In this document: piece after piece, positions 46,099 through 58,951 of the stretch
Layout: each line of letters begins with the position of its first letter
Numbering within the stretch: position 1 is the first letter of the stretch
NCBI RefSeq assembly: GCF_002776525.5
Contig: NC_045446.1
Span: 62,240,160 to 62,304,159, forward strand
DNA from: Piliocolobus tephrosceles
Taxonomy: Eukaryota; Chordata; Mammalia; Primates; Cercopithecidae
DNA: 64,000 bases
Direction: 5' to 3'
Made by a program: the position numbers and the translations under genes
Notes under the pieces: generated by a model
What the model saw: the letters and a program-made list of their open reading frames with translations, nothing else
What the model was told of the DNA's origin: nothing
The model's database searches: none

Positions 46099-48297
46099 TT
46101 GACATAGAGTCTTGCTCTGTCACCCAGGCTGGAGTGCAGTGGCACAATCTCAGCTCATTGCAACCTCCGCCTCCCGGGTTCAAGCAATTCTCCTGCCTCC
46201 TGCCTCAGCCTCCAGAGTACCTGGGACTACAGATGCCTGCCACCATGCCTAGCTAATTTTTGTATTTTTAGTAGAAATAAGGTTTTGCCATGTTGGCTAG
46301 GCTGTGGTCTCCATTCTTGACCTCAAGTGATCTGCCCACCTCCACCTTCCAAAATGTTGGGATTACGGGCGTGAGCCACTGTACCCGGCCCACATTTTAA
46401 TATTTAGCTCGTCAGCCTTAAGTAACGAGATTCAGAAAGCTTGAGGATAGCCACACAGGAGCATAGATTCAACTCATCCTGAATTTCACAGCCATCACAA
46501 GTTAGTTTTTAAGGAAAAAGAGTAGTTCCTAAGTTGTTTCTCAATAATTTATAATAAAAATAACATCCGCAATTGATTGGCTGTATATTGCTTTTTGTAT
46601 CACAAATTCCAGGAACAGATAATGGGTGAGGCAGCTAGTCAGGGACAGAACACCTCCTGAGTAGCTGGGATTACAGGTGTCCGCCACCACACTTGGCGAA
46701 TTTTTGTATTTTTAGTAGAGACGGGGTTTCACCATGTTGGCCAGGCTGGTTTCAAACTGCTGATCTCAGGTGATCCACCTGCCTTGGCCTCCCAAAGTGC
46801 TGGGATTACATGAGTGAGCCACTGCGCCCAGCCTGGGGTTACAATTTAAATTGCTTTTTTACCTTCAAATCTTTGTCACCTCAGTGAGGCTTAATCTGAC
46901 CGCACTATTACACTGCAAGTCCCAATCCTTCTCCCCTGCTTAATTGTTGTCCAAAGCAATAATCAGGTGATGTGTTCATTGTTGTAACTCCAGTTTCTAC
47001 AAAAGTACCTGGGTGAGAGTAAGTAGGATCTCAATAAAGGTTGAATTAACAAATTTTGTAATGACTGCAACTCCAACAGGAGCTCCCTTCTGGGCTCCCA
47101 CAGTCTCTGACGGCCCTCTCCCCTAAAGAGGTCCCAACAGCAAGTATTTTCCTGGGTGACTTCCAGCGGGCTGGGGAATGAAGGACTAAGGGGGGAGACA
47201 CTGCATGTGGAATATTCTGGCTGTTCTGGCTGTGGACTGAGTCCTGTGTCTTCCCCCATCCAGTGTCGTCCCTGGAAGAAGAATGCCTGCTGTTCTACCA
47301 ACACCAGCCAGGAAGCCCATAAGGATGTTTCCTACCTATATAGATTCAACTGGAACCACTGTGGAGAGATGGCACCTGCCTGCAAACGGCATTTCATCCA
47401 GGACACCTGCCTCTACGAGTGCTCCCCCAACTTGGGGCCCTGGATCCAGCAGGTACGCATGGCTTCCTGCAGGTACAAGACCTAGCGGAGGAGCTGAACT
47501 TTCCAGGCATCTCTGCAGGCTGCAATCCCAGCTCCAGTTCTGTTCAGGGCTGGGTTGCTGGGATTCTTGAACCTGAGCCCTTCTTTTGTAACAAAATCTC
47601 CCAGGTGGATCAGAGCTGGCGCAAAGAGCGGGTGCTGAACGTGCCGCTGTGCAAAGAGGACTGTGAGCAATGGTGGGAAGATTGTCGCACCTCCTACACC
47701 TGCAAGAGCAACTGGCACAAAGGCTGGAACTGGACCTCAGGTGAGGGCTGGGGTGGGGCAGGAACGAAGGGATTTGGAAATGGAGGTATGTGGGTGTGGA
47801 ACAGGTATGTGACAATTTGGGGTTGTAGGGCTGGCAGACCCCAAGATAGTTCTGGGCCCAGTGGCTAAAGGTCTTCCCTCTTCTCTACAGGGTTTAACAA
47901 GTGCCCAGTGGGAGCTGCCTGCCAACCTTTCCATTTCTACTTCCCCACACCCACTGTTCTGTGCAATGAAATCTGGACTGACTCCTACAAGGTCAGCAAC
48001 TACAGCCGAGGGAGTGGCCGCTGCATCCAGATGTGGTTCGACCCAGCCCAGGGCAACCCCAATGAGGAAGTGGCGAGGTTCTATGCTGCAGCCATGAGTG
48101 GGGCTGGGCCCTGGGCAGCCTGCCCTCTCCTACTTAGCCTGGCCCTAACGCCGCTTTGGCTGCTAAGCTGACCTCCTTTTACCTTCTGATACCTGGAAAT
48201 CTCTGCCCTGTTTAGCCCCATAGCTCCCAACTATTTGGTTCCTGCTCCATGGTTGAGCCTCTGACAGCCACTTTGAATAAACCGGACACCGCACATG
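44394..48297 (+). CDS. FOLR1: Folate receptor alpha, four coding exons, intact
   Basis: Coding exons 44402-44569, 47264-47452, 47605-47740 and 47891-48171 encode 257 residues, the human length, with canonical GT-AG junctions. The protein is a GPI-anchored receptor that binds folate and brings it in by endocytosis. Parts: signal peptide about 1-24; mature domain with 16 cysteines for eight disulfides (residues 37 to 209); N-glycosylation sites at N69, N161 and N201; GPI site near Ser234 and hydrophobic tail. Residues known to contact folate (precursor numbering D103, W124, R125, R128, W156, H157, W193, S196) are all present. Residue 195 is Asp, His in human, and the GPI signal differs slightly. 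The start is fixed by the signal peptide and the acceptor at 44391-44393. Confidence 0.97.
45007..45150 (-). repeat. Alu fragment
   Basis: FOLR1 intron 1 (between first and second coding exons). Confidence 0.85.
45306..45580 (+). repeat. Alu
   Basis: FOLR1 intron 1; tail leads into the purine tract. Confidence 0.9.
45575..45727 (+). repeat. Polypurine tract, GAAA/GGAA-rich
   Basis: About 150 bases of almost pure A/G on the transcribed gene's coding strand, in FOLR1 intron 1. Confidence 0.95.
45744..46043 (-). repeat. Alu
   Basis: FOLR1 intron 1, inverted; with 45306-45580 it can form a hairpin in the transcript. Confidence 0.9.
46056..46100 (+). repeat. (TTTA)n microsatellite
   Basis: About 11 units, reversed tail of the next Alu. 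Confidence 0.95.
46100..46391 (-). repeat. Alu
   Basis: FOLR1 intron 1. Confidence 0.9.
46653..46834 (-). repeat. Alu, partial
   Basis: Its right end abuts the start of the duplicated block at 46842. Confidence 0.85.
47264..47452 (+). CDS. FOLR1: FOLR1 second coding exon
   Basis: 63 codons, residues 57-119, acceptor CCAG, donor GTACGC. Contains eight cysteines and D103. Confidence 0.97.
47605..47740 (+). CDS. FOLR1: FOLR1 third coding exon
   Basis: 136 bases, residues 120-164 plus one base, donor GTGAGG. Holds the W-R-K-E-R and W-H folate-contact residues. Confidence 0.97.
47891..48171 (+). CDS. FOLR1: FOLR1 last coding exon
   Basis: Ends at TGA 48169-48171. Contains W193, S196, the last cysteines and the GPI signal. 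Confidence 0.97.
48276..48281 (+). terminator. FOLR1: FOLR1 poly(A) signal
   Basis: AATAAA 105 bases after the stop. Confidence 0.9.
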
Positions 48298-48507
48298 TGT
48301 CTTGAGAATTATTTGGGTATGAATGGGAACGTGACTTTTGTTTTCCAATTCCCATTGATTGAAACCAGTGAGACCGGGCCAATTCCTAGTTCTGACAGTT
48401 GCTATGAACTAACCTGATACTTAACTATTCTTCTAACTTAGGAGACATTCGTAGCTCTCAATTTCATTTTTCACTATAGCTCCAATCTAGAGCCAAGCCC
48501 AGGAATT

Positions 48508-49350
48508 TTTTGTTTGTTTTGAGACAGGGTCTCACTCTGTCACCAGGCTGGAGTGCAGTGGCATGATCTTGATTCACTGCAACATCTGCCTCCTGGGCTC
48601 AAGCAATCCTGCCACCTTAGCCTCTCAACTTGAGACTACAAGCATGTGCCACCACACCTGGCTATTTTTTTTTTTTTTTTTTTTTTGAGATGGAGTTTCG
48701 TTCTTGTTGCCCAGGCTGGAGTGCAATGGCATGATCTCAGCCCATGGCAACCTCCGCCTCCCAAGTTCAAGTGATTCTCCTGCCTCAGCCTCCCGAGTAG
48801 CTGGGATTATAGGCATGCGCCACCATGCCCGGCTAATTTTGTACTGTTAATAGAGACAGATTTTCTCCATGTTGGTCAGGCTAGTCTCGAACTCCCGACC
48901 TTAGGTGATCTGCCTGCCTCGGCCTCCCAAAGTGCTGGGATTACAGGCGTGAGCCACTGCGCCTGGCCCCACCTGGCTTATTTTTACATTTTTTTTGTAA
49001 AGAGGAGATCTTGTTATGTTGACCAGGCTGGTCTCAAACTCCTGGCCTGAAGCAAACCTTTCATCTCAGACTTCAAAATTACTGGGATTACAAACATGAG
49101 CCACCATGCCCAGCACAATCTCAGCTCACTGCAACCTCTGCCTCCCACGTTCAAGCAATTCTGCCTCAGCCTCCTGAGTACCTGGGACTATAGGTGTGGG
49201 CCACCATGCCTGGCTAATTTTTCTATTTTTATTAGAGATGGGGTTTCGCCATGTTGGCCAGGCTGGTCTGGAACTCCTAACCTCAGGTGAACCACCCACC
49301 TTGGCCTCCCAAAGTGCTGGGATTACAAGTGTGAGACACCATGCCCAGCC
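48508..49350 (-). repeat. Cluster of three inverted Alus
   Basis: Old Alu 48508-48664 split by a full Alu (48665-48968), continuing to about 49080, then another partial Alu to 49350. Confidence 0.85.
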
Positions 49351-49359
49351 TAGCTCAGG

Positions 49360-49650
49360 ATTTTATCATTTAAACTGAACATAAGTCTCCCAGGGTTGAT
49401 TCCTGTGCTGTGCTCAGCTCTCCAAAAGAAGAGATGGGAAGGCTGTACCCAGCATGTTTTGGATGGGTTGCTGGGAAGAAGATAAGGGTGGCAGCAAGAG
49501 CCATATGGCACTAACAGCTAATACCCACAAAGCATTATCTGCTAGGCACTATCCTACCTAAATTGTTTATACCAATGATATGTAGATACTACTGTCTGCA
49601 TTTTCCATATGTAGAAACAGACACATAAATTAAAGAATGTTGCCTGACCA
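49360..49650. other. FOLR1 3' flank, no gene seen
   Basis: 49500-49640 resembles an old MIR repeat. Confidence 0.4.
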
Positions 49651-50062
49651 GGCGCGGTGGCTCACACCTATAATCCCAGCTCTTTGGGAGGCCGAGTCGG
49701 GCAGATCACCTGAGGTCAGGAGTTCGAGATTAGCCTAGCCAACATGGCAAAACCCTGTCTCTACTAAAAATACAAAACTTAGGCCGGGTGTGGTGGCTCA
49801 CACCTGTAATCCCAGCACTTTGGGAGTCTGAGGCAGGTGGATCATGAGGTCAGAAGATCGAGACCATCCTGGCTAACATGGTAAAACCCATCTCTACTAA
49901 AAATACAAAAAAATTAGCCAGATGTGGTGGTGGGTGCCTGTAGTGCCAGCTACTTGGGAGGCTGAGGCAGGAGAATGGCATGAACCCGGGAGGTGGAGCT
50001 TGCAGTGAGTCAAGATTGCACCACTGAACTCCAGCCTGGGTAACATAGCGAGACTCCGTCTC

Positions 50063-50093
<31 letters not shown>

Positions 50094-50263
50094 ACGAAAC
50101 AGTCCAACGTGGTGGCATGCGCCTGTAATCCCAGCTACTCGGGAGACTGAGGCGGGAGAATCTCTCGAACCCGGGAGGCAGAAGTTGCAGTGAGCCAAGA
50201 TCGCACCATTGCACTCCTGCCTGGGCAACAGAGCAAAACTCCGTCTCAAAAAAAAAAAAAAAA
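49651..50263 (+). repeat. Alu split by another Alu
   Basis: Outer 49651-49782 and 50093-50263, inner 49783-50092 with a long A-run. Confidence 0.88.
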
Positions 50264-50577
50264 AGAACATGCTCTTTCCCCTCATGGAGTGAGTAAATAT
50301 GTGTGTGTGTCTTGAAGGGATAACGGTTCCGTGGCTGACCAGAGGAGCTGAGCCTAACCTGCTCTGCCGGAGCTAGGACTGGAACCCAAACTTCGACTCC
50401 TAAGCAGGTTCCAAACCAATAATCTGAAGGGTTTTAAGGCAGTGTTCTCCATTAAATATAGTTTGTAACCTTTGTATTAAGCCAGGTTATGTTGCAGTAA
50501 CATTCCTAATATTTCTGTGGCTTCATACAACTCACCTTTTTGGGTTCTTTGTTTGTTTGTTTGTTTTCTTTTGTTTA

Positions 50578-50862
50578 AAGACAGAGTCTCTGTCACCCAA
50601 GCTGGAGTAGTGGCGTGATCATAGCTCACAGCAGCTTCAAATTCCTGGGCTCAAGTGATCTTCCTGCCTCAGCCTCCTGAATAGCTGGAACTACAGGTGT
50701 GAGCCACAACATCCAGCTAATATATACACATATAAAATATGTATTGTATATATGATAATAAAGACAGGGTCTCACTATCTTACCCAGGTTGGTCTTGAAC
50801 TTGTGCTGAAGTGATCCTCTCAAAATGCTGGGATTATAGGTGTCAGCCACTGTGCCTGGCCA
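50578..50862 (-). repeat. Old Alu with TA-rich middle
   Basis: Right half shared with 4430-4611. Confidence 0.82.
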
Positions 50863-51330
50863 CAAATCATGTTTGTTTCTTGCTCAAGCTACAGTGTTTA
50901 ATGTGGGTTATCAGAGGGATTCTGTTCATTTCTCTTTCCTGGACTACATTAGCAGCCAGGAAGTTCTGCTTCTCACTGGAGGCCCAGGCTGATTGGAGGC
51001 TCCACCTTCTATGAGACAGGAAGAGGGAACTTGGCGAATTCCATAAGGCTCTTCAGATTTCCACCTGTCACTTATATCATTGGCCAAATCAAGTCATGAG
51101 CATGCCTAAATTCAAGAAGACCAGGAAAACATGATCTTATCATGTACTTGGAAGGACAGGAGAATCACGAGGTTTGCAACAGACCTAATAATGACTACAG
51201 AGACCTCATTATTTTCTGGTCAGTTTCTATTTCTGACATGGTCATAGTTACAAATTTAATTTTTCAGCTAGATCCTAGTAAGATGGAGGACCAACTCTTT
51301 AAACCTATGCAAATAACTACATCAACCCAG

Positions 51331-51690
51331 GCCGGGCATGGTGGCTTATGCCTATAACCCCAGCACTTTGGGAGGTTGAGGCAGGTGGATCACTTGAGGG
51401 CGGGAGTTCAAGACCAGCCTGGCCAACATGGTGAAACTCCGTCTCTACTAAAAATACAAAAAAAAATAAGCTGGATGTGATGGCACATGCCTGTAAACCC
51501 CAGCTTGTTGGGAAGCTGAGGCATGAGAATTGCTTGAATCCGGGAGGTGGATGTTGCAGTGAGCCAAGATCGTGCCACTGCACTCCAGCCTGGGCGATGG
51601 GCAATGGAGTAAGACTCTGTCTCAAAAACAAAACAAAACAACAACAACAAAAAAAACCCAAAAACAACAACAAAAAAAACTACACACACA
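51331..51690 (+). repeat. Alu with complex A-rich tail
   Basis: Target duplication AACTACATCAACC at about 51316 and 51713. Private to this copy. Confidence 0.92.
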
Positions 51691-51896
51691 CACACACAGA
51701 AAAAACCAGAAAAACTACATCAACCTGAAAAGTGGAGCAATCCACTGCTGACCGCCCAGGGTAGTCTTGTAAACAAGGTCAATTGATGCATCATGTTCTC
51801 TACAGGATCAGTGACACCATTTACAAATATGATTTGTTTACAGATATATTTGGATTAGTGGAATTTAAGATAAGTACCATCTAAAACCAAATTTTT

Positions 51897-52512
51897 TTCT
51901 GTTTTTGAGACGGAGTCTCACTCTGTCACTAAGGCTGGAGTGCAGTGGCACAATCTCGTCTCACTGAAACCTCTGCTTCCCAGGTTCAAGCAATTCTCAT
52001 GCCTCAGCCTCCCAAGAAGCTGGGATTTTAGGCATGTGCCACCGCACCCAGCTAATTTTTGTATTTTTATTAGAGACGGGGTTTCACCATGTTGGTCAGG
52101 CTGGTCTCAAACTCCTGGCCTCAAGCAATCCACCTGACTTCGCCTCCCAAGTTGCTGGGATGACAGGCATGAGCCACTATGCCCAACCTATTTCTTTTAC
52201 TTATTTATTTTGTGTGTATGTGTGTGTTGGTTTTTGTTTTGAGACGGAGTCTCTCTCTTGTCCAGGCTGGAATGCAGTGGCGTGTTCTCGGCTCACTGCA
52301 ATGTCTGCTTCCCAGCTTCTCCTGCCTTAGCCTCCTGAGTACCTGGGACTACAAGCATTGTGCCACCATGCCCAGCTAATTTTTGTATTTTTAATAGAGA
52401 CAGGATTTCTCCATGTTGGCCAGGCTGGTCTGGAACTTCTGGGCCCAAGCAATTCACCCACTTCGGTCTCCCAAAGTGCTGGGGTTGCAGCCATGAACCA
52501 CCAAGCCTGGCC
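51897..52512 (-). repeat. Two inverted Alus
   Basis: 51897-52190 and 52236-52512, private to this copy. Confidence 0.9.
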
Positions 52513-52787
52513 CACTTACTTCTTTTTTGGACCAAAAGTATAAGTGATGAATGCAAAAATTGATAAATTGGACTTAAAATTCAAAACTCTTGCTCTTTAA
52601 AAGACAGCCTTAAGAAAATTAAAAGGCAAGCAACAGACTGGAGGAAATATTTACGAAACACATCTGATAAAGGATCTGTATTCATAATATACAAAGAACA
52701 CTTACAACTCAGTAATTATAAGGCAGTTGACCCAATCAAATAATGGGCAAAAGAAATGAACAAACTTCATTAAAGAAGATACACAGG

Positions 52788-53082
52788 TCGAGTGCGGTAG
52801 TTCATGTCTGTAATCCCAGCACATTGGGAGGCTGAGGCGGCCAGATCACTTAAGGCCAGGAGTTCAAGACCAGACTGGCTAACATGGCAAAACCCTATCT
52901 CTACTAAAAATACAAAAATTAGCCAGGTGCAGTGACGCATGCCTGTAATCTCAGCAGCTCGGGAGGCTGAGACAAAAGAACCGCTTGAAACTGGGAGGTG
53001 GAGATTGCAGTGAACTGAGATCGTACCACTGCACTCCAGCCTGGGTAACAGAGCGAGACTGTCTCAGAAAAAAAAAAAGAAG
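52788..53082 (+). repeat. Alu
   Basis: AAGAAGATACACA duplicated at both ends. Confidence 0.9.
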
Positions 53083-53473
53083 ATACACAAATTATGAGTA
53101 GTTACATGAAAAGATGCTCAACATTATTAATCATTAGAAAAATGCAAATTAAAACCCCAGTGATATACTATTTTATACCTATTAGAATGGCAAAAATAAT
53201 AAGATAGGCAATAACAAATGTTGGCAAGGATGTGAACCCTCATACAGTGCTGGTGGGGGTATAAAATGGCACAGCCCTTTGGAAAACAGTGTAGCAGTTT
53301 CTCAAAAAGTTAAATGTAAAACTACCATACAACCCAAAATTCCACTTCCAAGTATCTACTCAGGAGAAATGAAAACAAACATAACAAAACTTAATTATGA
53401 ATATTCATAATATTAGGTACCATTATGCATAATAGCCCCAAGCTGGCAATAACATATGTATATATGATTTTTA

Positions 53474-53763
53474 TTTTTTTGAGACAGAATTGTGGTCTTG
53501 TTGCCCAGGCTGGAGTGCAATGGCGTGATCTTGGCTCACTGCAACCTCTGCTTCCTGGATTCAAGCAATTCTCCTGCCTCAGCCTCCGAAGTAGCTGGGA
53601 TTACAGGTACACGCCACCACGCCCGGCTAATTTTTGTATTTTTAGTAGAGACAGGGTTTCACCATGTTGACCAGGCTGGTCTCAAACTCCTGACCTCAGG
53701 TGATCCACCTACCTCGCCTCCCAAAGTGCTGGGATTACAGACATGCACCACTGCACCTGGCAA
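53474..53763 (-). repeat. Alu
   Basis: GGCAATAACCTA/GGCAATAACATA repeated around it. Confidence 0.9.
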
Positions 53764-54186
53764 TAACCTAAATTTTTAGCAGTTGGTGAGTGGATAGACA
53801 AAATGTAGTGAATCCATATAATAGAAGACTGTGCAGCAATGAAATGTGATGAGTCTCTCATGGATGAGACTCAAAAACATTATGCTAAGAGAAAGAAGCC
53901 AGACCTAAGAGGTTTCATGTGGCATGATTTCACTTACATGAAATGTGCAGGAAAGACAAATTTATAGAGGCAGAAAGTAGACTAGTAGCTTCCTGGGGCT
54001 GGAAGTGAGAACAGGGATTAATTGTAAATGGGCATGATGGGGGATGAAAATTACTGAGGGGATGATTCTGAGTTTCTGTGGGGTGTGCATATGAGGGAAA
54101 CTATTCTAAAAAATTTGGCATGTGGTTCCATAAAAATCTATCATCTGAGACAAACTCCATTCCCAATCTTTAAAAGATTGGTTGGA

Positions 54187-54498
54187 GGCTGAGTGTGGTA
54201 GCTCACGCCTGTAACTTCAGCACTTTGGGAAGCCAAAGAGGGTGGATGGCTTGAGCTTAGGAGTTTGAGACCAGCCTGGGCAACATGGTGAAACCCAGTC
54301 TCTAGAAAAAAAATACAAAAATTAGCTGGGTGTGATGGCGCGAGCCTGTAGTCCCAGCTACTTGGGAGGTTGAGGTGGGAGGACCTCCTGAGCCCGGGGA
54401 CGTTGAGCCTGCAGTGAGTGGTGATTGTACCACTGCACTCCAGCCTGGGATGACAGAGTGGGACCCTGTCCCCCTCACCAAAAAAAAAAAAAAAAAAA
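54187..54498 (+). repeat. Alu at end of duplicated block
   Basis: Counterpart of 6628-6937. Confidence 0.9.
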
Positions 54499-54499
54499 T

Positions 54500-55026
54500 T
54501 GATGGGATCTGGCAGTTAAGGAGCGAGTCTATTCTTGGTGTAGATGTAGATAACACCATTAGAGATGTTTAGTAGGTGGCCCATCGACCAAGGACCTTTT
54601 TAAAAAAAGAGTGTTTATTCCAGCTGGCAAAGGTAAGGTTTGCTAAATTGAGGGTTACAGACCAGAGCCAGGGGAAAGAAAAAGGCTATATCATATGACT
54701 AGCCCCCCAAAAAATTAAAGAAAAGGGAACATGAAGTACATTACCAAAAATACCAAGACAATAACCACAATCATATCTCTTTCATTAACTTTACTCCTTC
54801 ATTTTCTAGTTACATGTTCTTGGGCTAGCATCTTCCCCCAGAGAAGTCTTCTGCCTGAGGGCTGAAATTTTGCTAGAAATCCCTAGTCTCAGGACTCTGA
54901 TAGGTTGACTCAAGCAAGTATTAGTTTACGGTGATGATATCAGATACACGGGTTTATTTCCTGTCAGCAAAGTATAGCAGGTATGTTTAAACAAACAAGA
55001 GGGGAGAATAGAAACCAATTGTTGAC
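54500..55026. other. Intergenic, no gene seen
   Basis: Nothing recognised. Confidence 0.4.
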
Positions 55027-55215
55027 CTGGGTGTGGTGGCATGGGCCTGTAGTCTCAGCTACTTGGGAGGCTGAGGTGGGAGGATAGCTTGAGCCCAGGG
55101 AGGATGGGGCTGCAGTGAGCAGTGATCATACCACTGCACTCCAGCCAAGGACCAAGGACGTCAGAGTGAGACCCTGTCTCAAAAAAAAAAAAAAGAGAGA
55201 GAAAGAAAGAAGAAA

Positions 55216-55263
<48 letters not shown>

Positions 55264-55316
55264 AAAGAAAGAAAGAAAAGAAAAGAAAAGAACGAGAAAG
55301 AAAGAAAGAAAGAAAC
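55027..55316 (+). repeat. Partial Alu with (GAAA)n tail
   Basis: Alu to 55190, then about 125 bases of GAAA units. Confidence 0.9.
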
Positions 55317-55547
55317 CAGGTGTTGACAGTATCAAACAGCCCGGCCAATCTATTCATTTTCAATATCATAATGAAAGAAGAATATTCACTGGGGTGTACT
55401 ACATAACAGCACAAACTTACTGGTGAGTGCTAGATTTCATGAGGTCTCAGATGATGGCTACATAGAACCTATTATTAGAACCTGGGGAGGGAGTAAGGGA
55501 CAGGGAGGGTTAGTCTTCTCAACTGATTTAACTAACTTTTTTCTTAA

Positions 55548-55834
55548 TTTTTAGACAGTCTTGCTCTGACACCCAGGCTGGAGTGCGGTGGCGTGATCTC
55601 AGCTCACTGTAATCTCCGCCTCCCAGGTTCAAGCGATTCTCATGCCTCAGCCTCCTGAGTAGCTGGGACCACAGGCATACGCCACCACATCCGGCTAATT
55701 TTTTTGTGTTTTTGGTAGAGATGGGATTTCACCATGTTGGCCAGGCTGGTCTTGAACGCCTGGCCTCAAGTCATTCTCCTGCCTCGGGCTCTCAAAGTGT
55801 TGGGATTACTGGTGTGAGCCACTGTGCCTAGCCT
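55548..55834 (-). repeat. Alu
   Basis: Inverted, complete. Confidence 0.9.
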
Positions 55835-56122
55835 AATTTATGTTTGATAATTCTATGTGTCTTCTCTAGTTGGCTGAGCTCCGCAGGTGATATAGATAAT
55901 GAATGTATTTACAAATCTTGAGGGCCTTATAGTCTATTTTGTAACATGTGTACTACAATTGGTACCAATAATACAAGGTTAAACTATGGAATAAAATCAA
56001 CATGGGCATAAATTTGACAGTCATCATGTAAGGCCTTGCACATGAATATGAGTCTACTTTTATCCTTCCAGGAAGGTCCACAATCATAGTCACAACACTT
56101 ACTTTGCATAAAAATAATCTTG

Positions 56123-56912
56123 ACTGGGTGTGGCAGTTCACACCTATACAGCCTGGACAACACAGTGAGACCTCGTCTCTACATAAAATCAATAATTAGC
56201 TGGGCATGGTGGTGCACACTTGTAGTCCCATCTACTTGGGGAGGCTAAGGCAGGAGGATCACTTGAGCCCAGGAGGTCAAGGCTGCAGTGAGCAGTGTTT
56301 GTGCTACTATACTCTAGCCTGGGTGACAGTGAGACCCTATCTAAAAAACAAATACGGTCTAGAGGGAATGAGCCCCTCTTTTTGGTCTGACATCTTTCTC
56401 TACTTTGTGGACATGATGGACAAGGCAGCTTACAATACTGATAAACTAATTTTTAAAACATGGAGCATGCCAATTATACCTAATTATTTTTAGCATCCCT
56501 CCTTGTATCCTTCTTTACTTATGAGTGCTATGCTGTGTGGGAGAGAATTTTTGATGTAATCCAGTAGCTGTCTGGGAAGTGTGAGATGATTTTGTTGTTA
56601 AAAAAAAAAATGCCTTGGCCTGGCGCAGTGACTCACACCTGTAATCCCAACACTTTGGGAGTCCAAGGCAGGCAGATCACGAGGTCAGAAGATCAAGACC
56701 ATCCTGGCTAACACGGTGAAACCCCGTCTCTACTAGAAATACAAAAAATTAGCCAGGTGTGGTAGCAAGTGCCTATAGTCCCAGCTACTCGGGAGCCTGA
56801 GGCAGGAGAATGGTATGAACCCGGGAGGTGCAGGTTGCAGTGAGCTGAGATCGCGCCGCTGCACTCCAGCCTGGGCAACAGAGTGAGACTCTGTTTAAAA
56901 AAAAAAAAAAAA
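56123..56912 (+). repeat. Alu fragment and full Alu
   Basis: 56123-56352 (internally deleted) and 56618-56912. 56353-56617 between them holds no gene. Confidence 0.87.
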
Positions 56913-57462
56913 GCCCTGATAGTTATATTATTTTGAATTAGGACCTGATCTTGGAGGACAACAGAAAAAAGTGTTCTCTGGGAAAGGCCTTCATCTTAGC
57001 TGTGTAAGAAAACTATATTTTACAACAACTTTGTCATTAGGAATTCTAACTTCTTTATAGGTGAAGAATCCTCTTGTTTTATGTTGTATCATGACCCAAG
57101 ACTGTGACATGAGTCAGCACAACAAGAAAGTAAAAAAAAAGAAAAAGAAAAATAACATGCTTTTTGAGAAGTGAAATTCACATTGAGTTTGGGTAAGGAC
57201 CTAAACTCTGCTGTCAGGGGAAAACACACAGGAAATAAAAAATAACTTTTGTTTCTTCATGTTAAGAGTAGACATACTCAAATATTATACTCAAAGATGA
57301 TTTTTTATGAGCAGCCAGTATTGTTTAAAGCTTTCTATTTCTTAAAATAGAAGTCATCCGAAGAAGCACTTTTAGAAGGGCAGAATAAGGACGTTTGAAA
57401 ATTCATTCCTTCATAAAAGCAAGAAAAACACTGGCAAAAATGCTAAAAATCAACTTTTTTCG
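56913..57462. other. Intergenic, AT-rich, no gene seen
   Basis: Nothing recognised. Confidence 0.4.
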
Positions 57463-57760
57463 CTGAGTGCGGTGGCTCACACCTGTAATCCCAGCACTTT
57501 GGGAGGCCAAGGCGGGAAGATCACCTGAGGTCAGGAGCGTGAGCAGCCTGGCCAACATGGTAAAACCCCATCTCTACTAAAAGTACAAAAATTAGCCAGG
57601 CATGGTGGCAGATGCCTGTAATCTCAGCTACTTGGGAGGCTGAGGCAGGAGAATTGCTTGAACCCGGGAGGTGGAGGTTGCAGTGAGCCAGGATCACATC
57701 GCTGTACTTCACCTGGGCGACAAAGTGAGACTCCATCTCAAGGAAAAAAAAAAAAAAAAA
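57463..57760 (+). repeat. Alu
   Basis: Inserted just left of the L1 start. Confidence 0.9.
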
Positions 57761-58222
57761 AACCAACACAACTTTTCTAGAACTCTTAAAACTAACCCAA
57801 AATTTCAAAACTCTAAGGAATATTTGTGAGTGATGTCACCAACATGGTGGACTAGGAAGCTCCTGACCCTCTACCCATGAACATACCAAATAAATCTCTT
57901 TACCTCTGACAGAAAGCCAGAGGGAACTCCTCTGAGAGCCAGCTGAGAGACTCCTACCCATTGAGCAATTAAGGAAACATCCACACCGAATGGATAGGAA
58001 AAGCTGAGGCACACTCGGGCACAGACCTCACCCCAAGCACTATACCATAAAAGTGGGAAAGAAATCCCAACACCCAGCTTCTCCCTGTGAAGAGATGGCA
58101 TTAAACCTTACATCTACTGCCCTAACTCTAAATGCTCCATGGTTTGGCTCTTAATTCACCAACTTGGGAAGTGGAGGGAATTAGACCTGAACAAGTCTCT
58201 CCAGACAACAGGAAAAATGCAA

Positions 58223-58546
58223 CTTTTTTTTTTTTTTTTTTTTTTTTGAGATGGAGTCTCGCTCTGTTGCCCAGAGCTGGAGTGCACTGGCATGATCTCG
58301 GCTCACTGCAACCTCCGCCTCCTGGGTTCAAGCGATTCTCCTGCTTCAGCCTCCTGAGTAGCTGGGATTACAGGTGTGGCAGATTACAGGCGTGCACCAC
58401 CATGCCCGGCTAATTTTTGTATTTTTAGTAGAGACGGGGTTTCACCATATTGGTCAGGCTGGTCTCGACCTCCTGACCTTGTGATCTGCCGCCTTGGCCT
58501 CCCAAAGTGCTGGGATTAAGGGTGTGAGCTACTGGGACTGGTCAAA
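58223..58546 (-). repeat. Alu
   Basis: In the L1 5' UTR. Confidence 0.9.
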
Positions 58547-58951
58547 AAGCAACGGTTTTATATTAGCACTTAAGTATTGCCAAGAGCTTCATTCCCTGTG
58601 ATCAATGCAGAGAGGGGAATTTAAAATGCAGCTCCTGTTTCTCCCTGGAAGGGACACACTCTTCCAGTAGCTACTTGATGGTGTAGCTTCTAACTAATTT
58701 GCACTGGGGAGTTAAAGGTTCAGACAAATATTAACCTGCAGCCAGCCTGAGAAGCAGACTGGCACTTCCCAACCCTTCTCCCCTAGCTCACTCCAACAAT
58801 ACCCCCAAGTATATGAATACCCCCTGGAAGGAGTTTGTCCACACATCAATTGCCCCAACTTTCATAGCTTCAACCTAAGGGACTGCATCCTAAACTTCCT
58901 AGCTCTGGGAGGAGCTAGACGACAGGAAAAAAGTGGCAGTTCCCAGCAGGG

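Larger units (their letters stand above)
52540..54170 (+). mobile_element. Old L1 3' fragment, FOLR1-side copy
   Basis: Counterpart of 5500-6620, interrupted by Alus at 52788-53082 (plus) and 53474-53763 (minus). Confidence 0.8.
46842..54500 (+). repeat. Segmental duplication, FOLR1-side copy
   Basis: Partner of 1430-6940. Longer because of private Alus and a 1.3-1.6 kb stretch (about 49050-50665) absent from the other copy. Confidence 0.8.
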
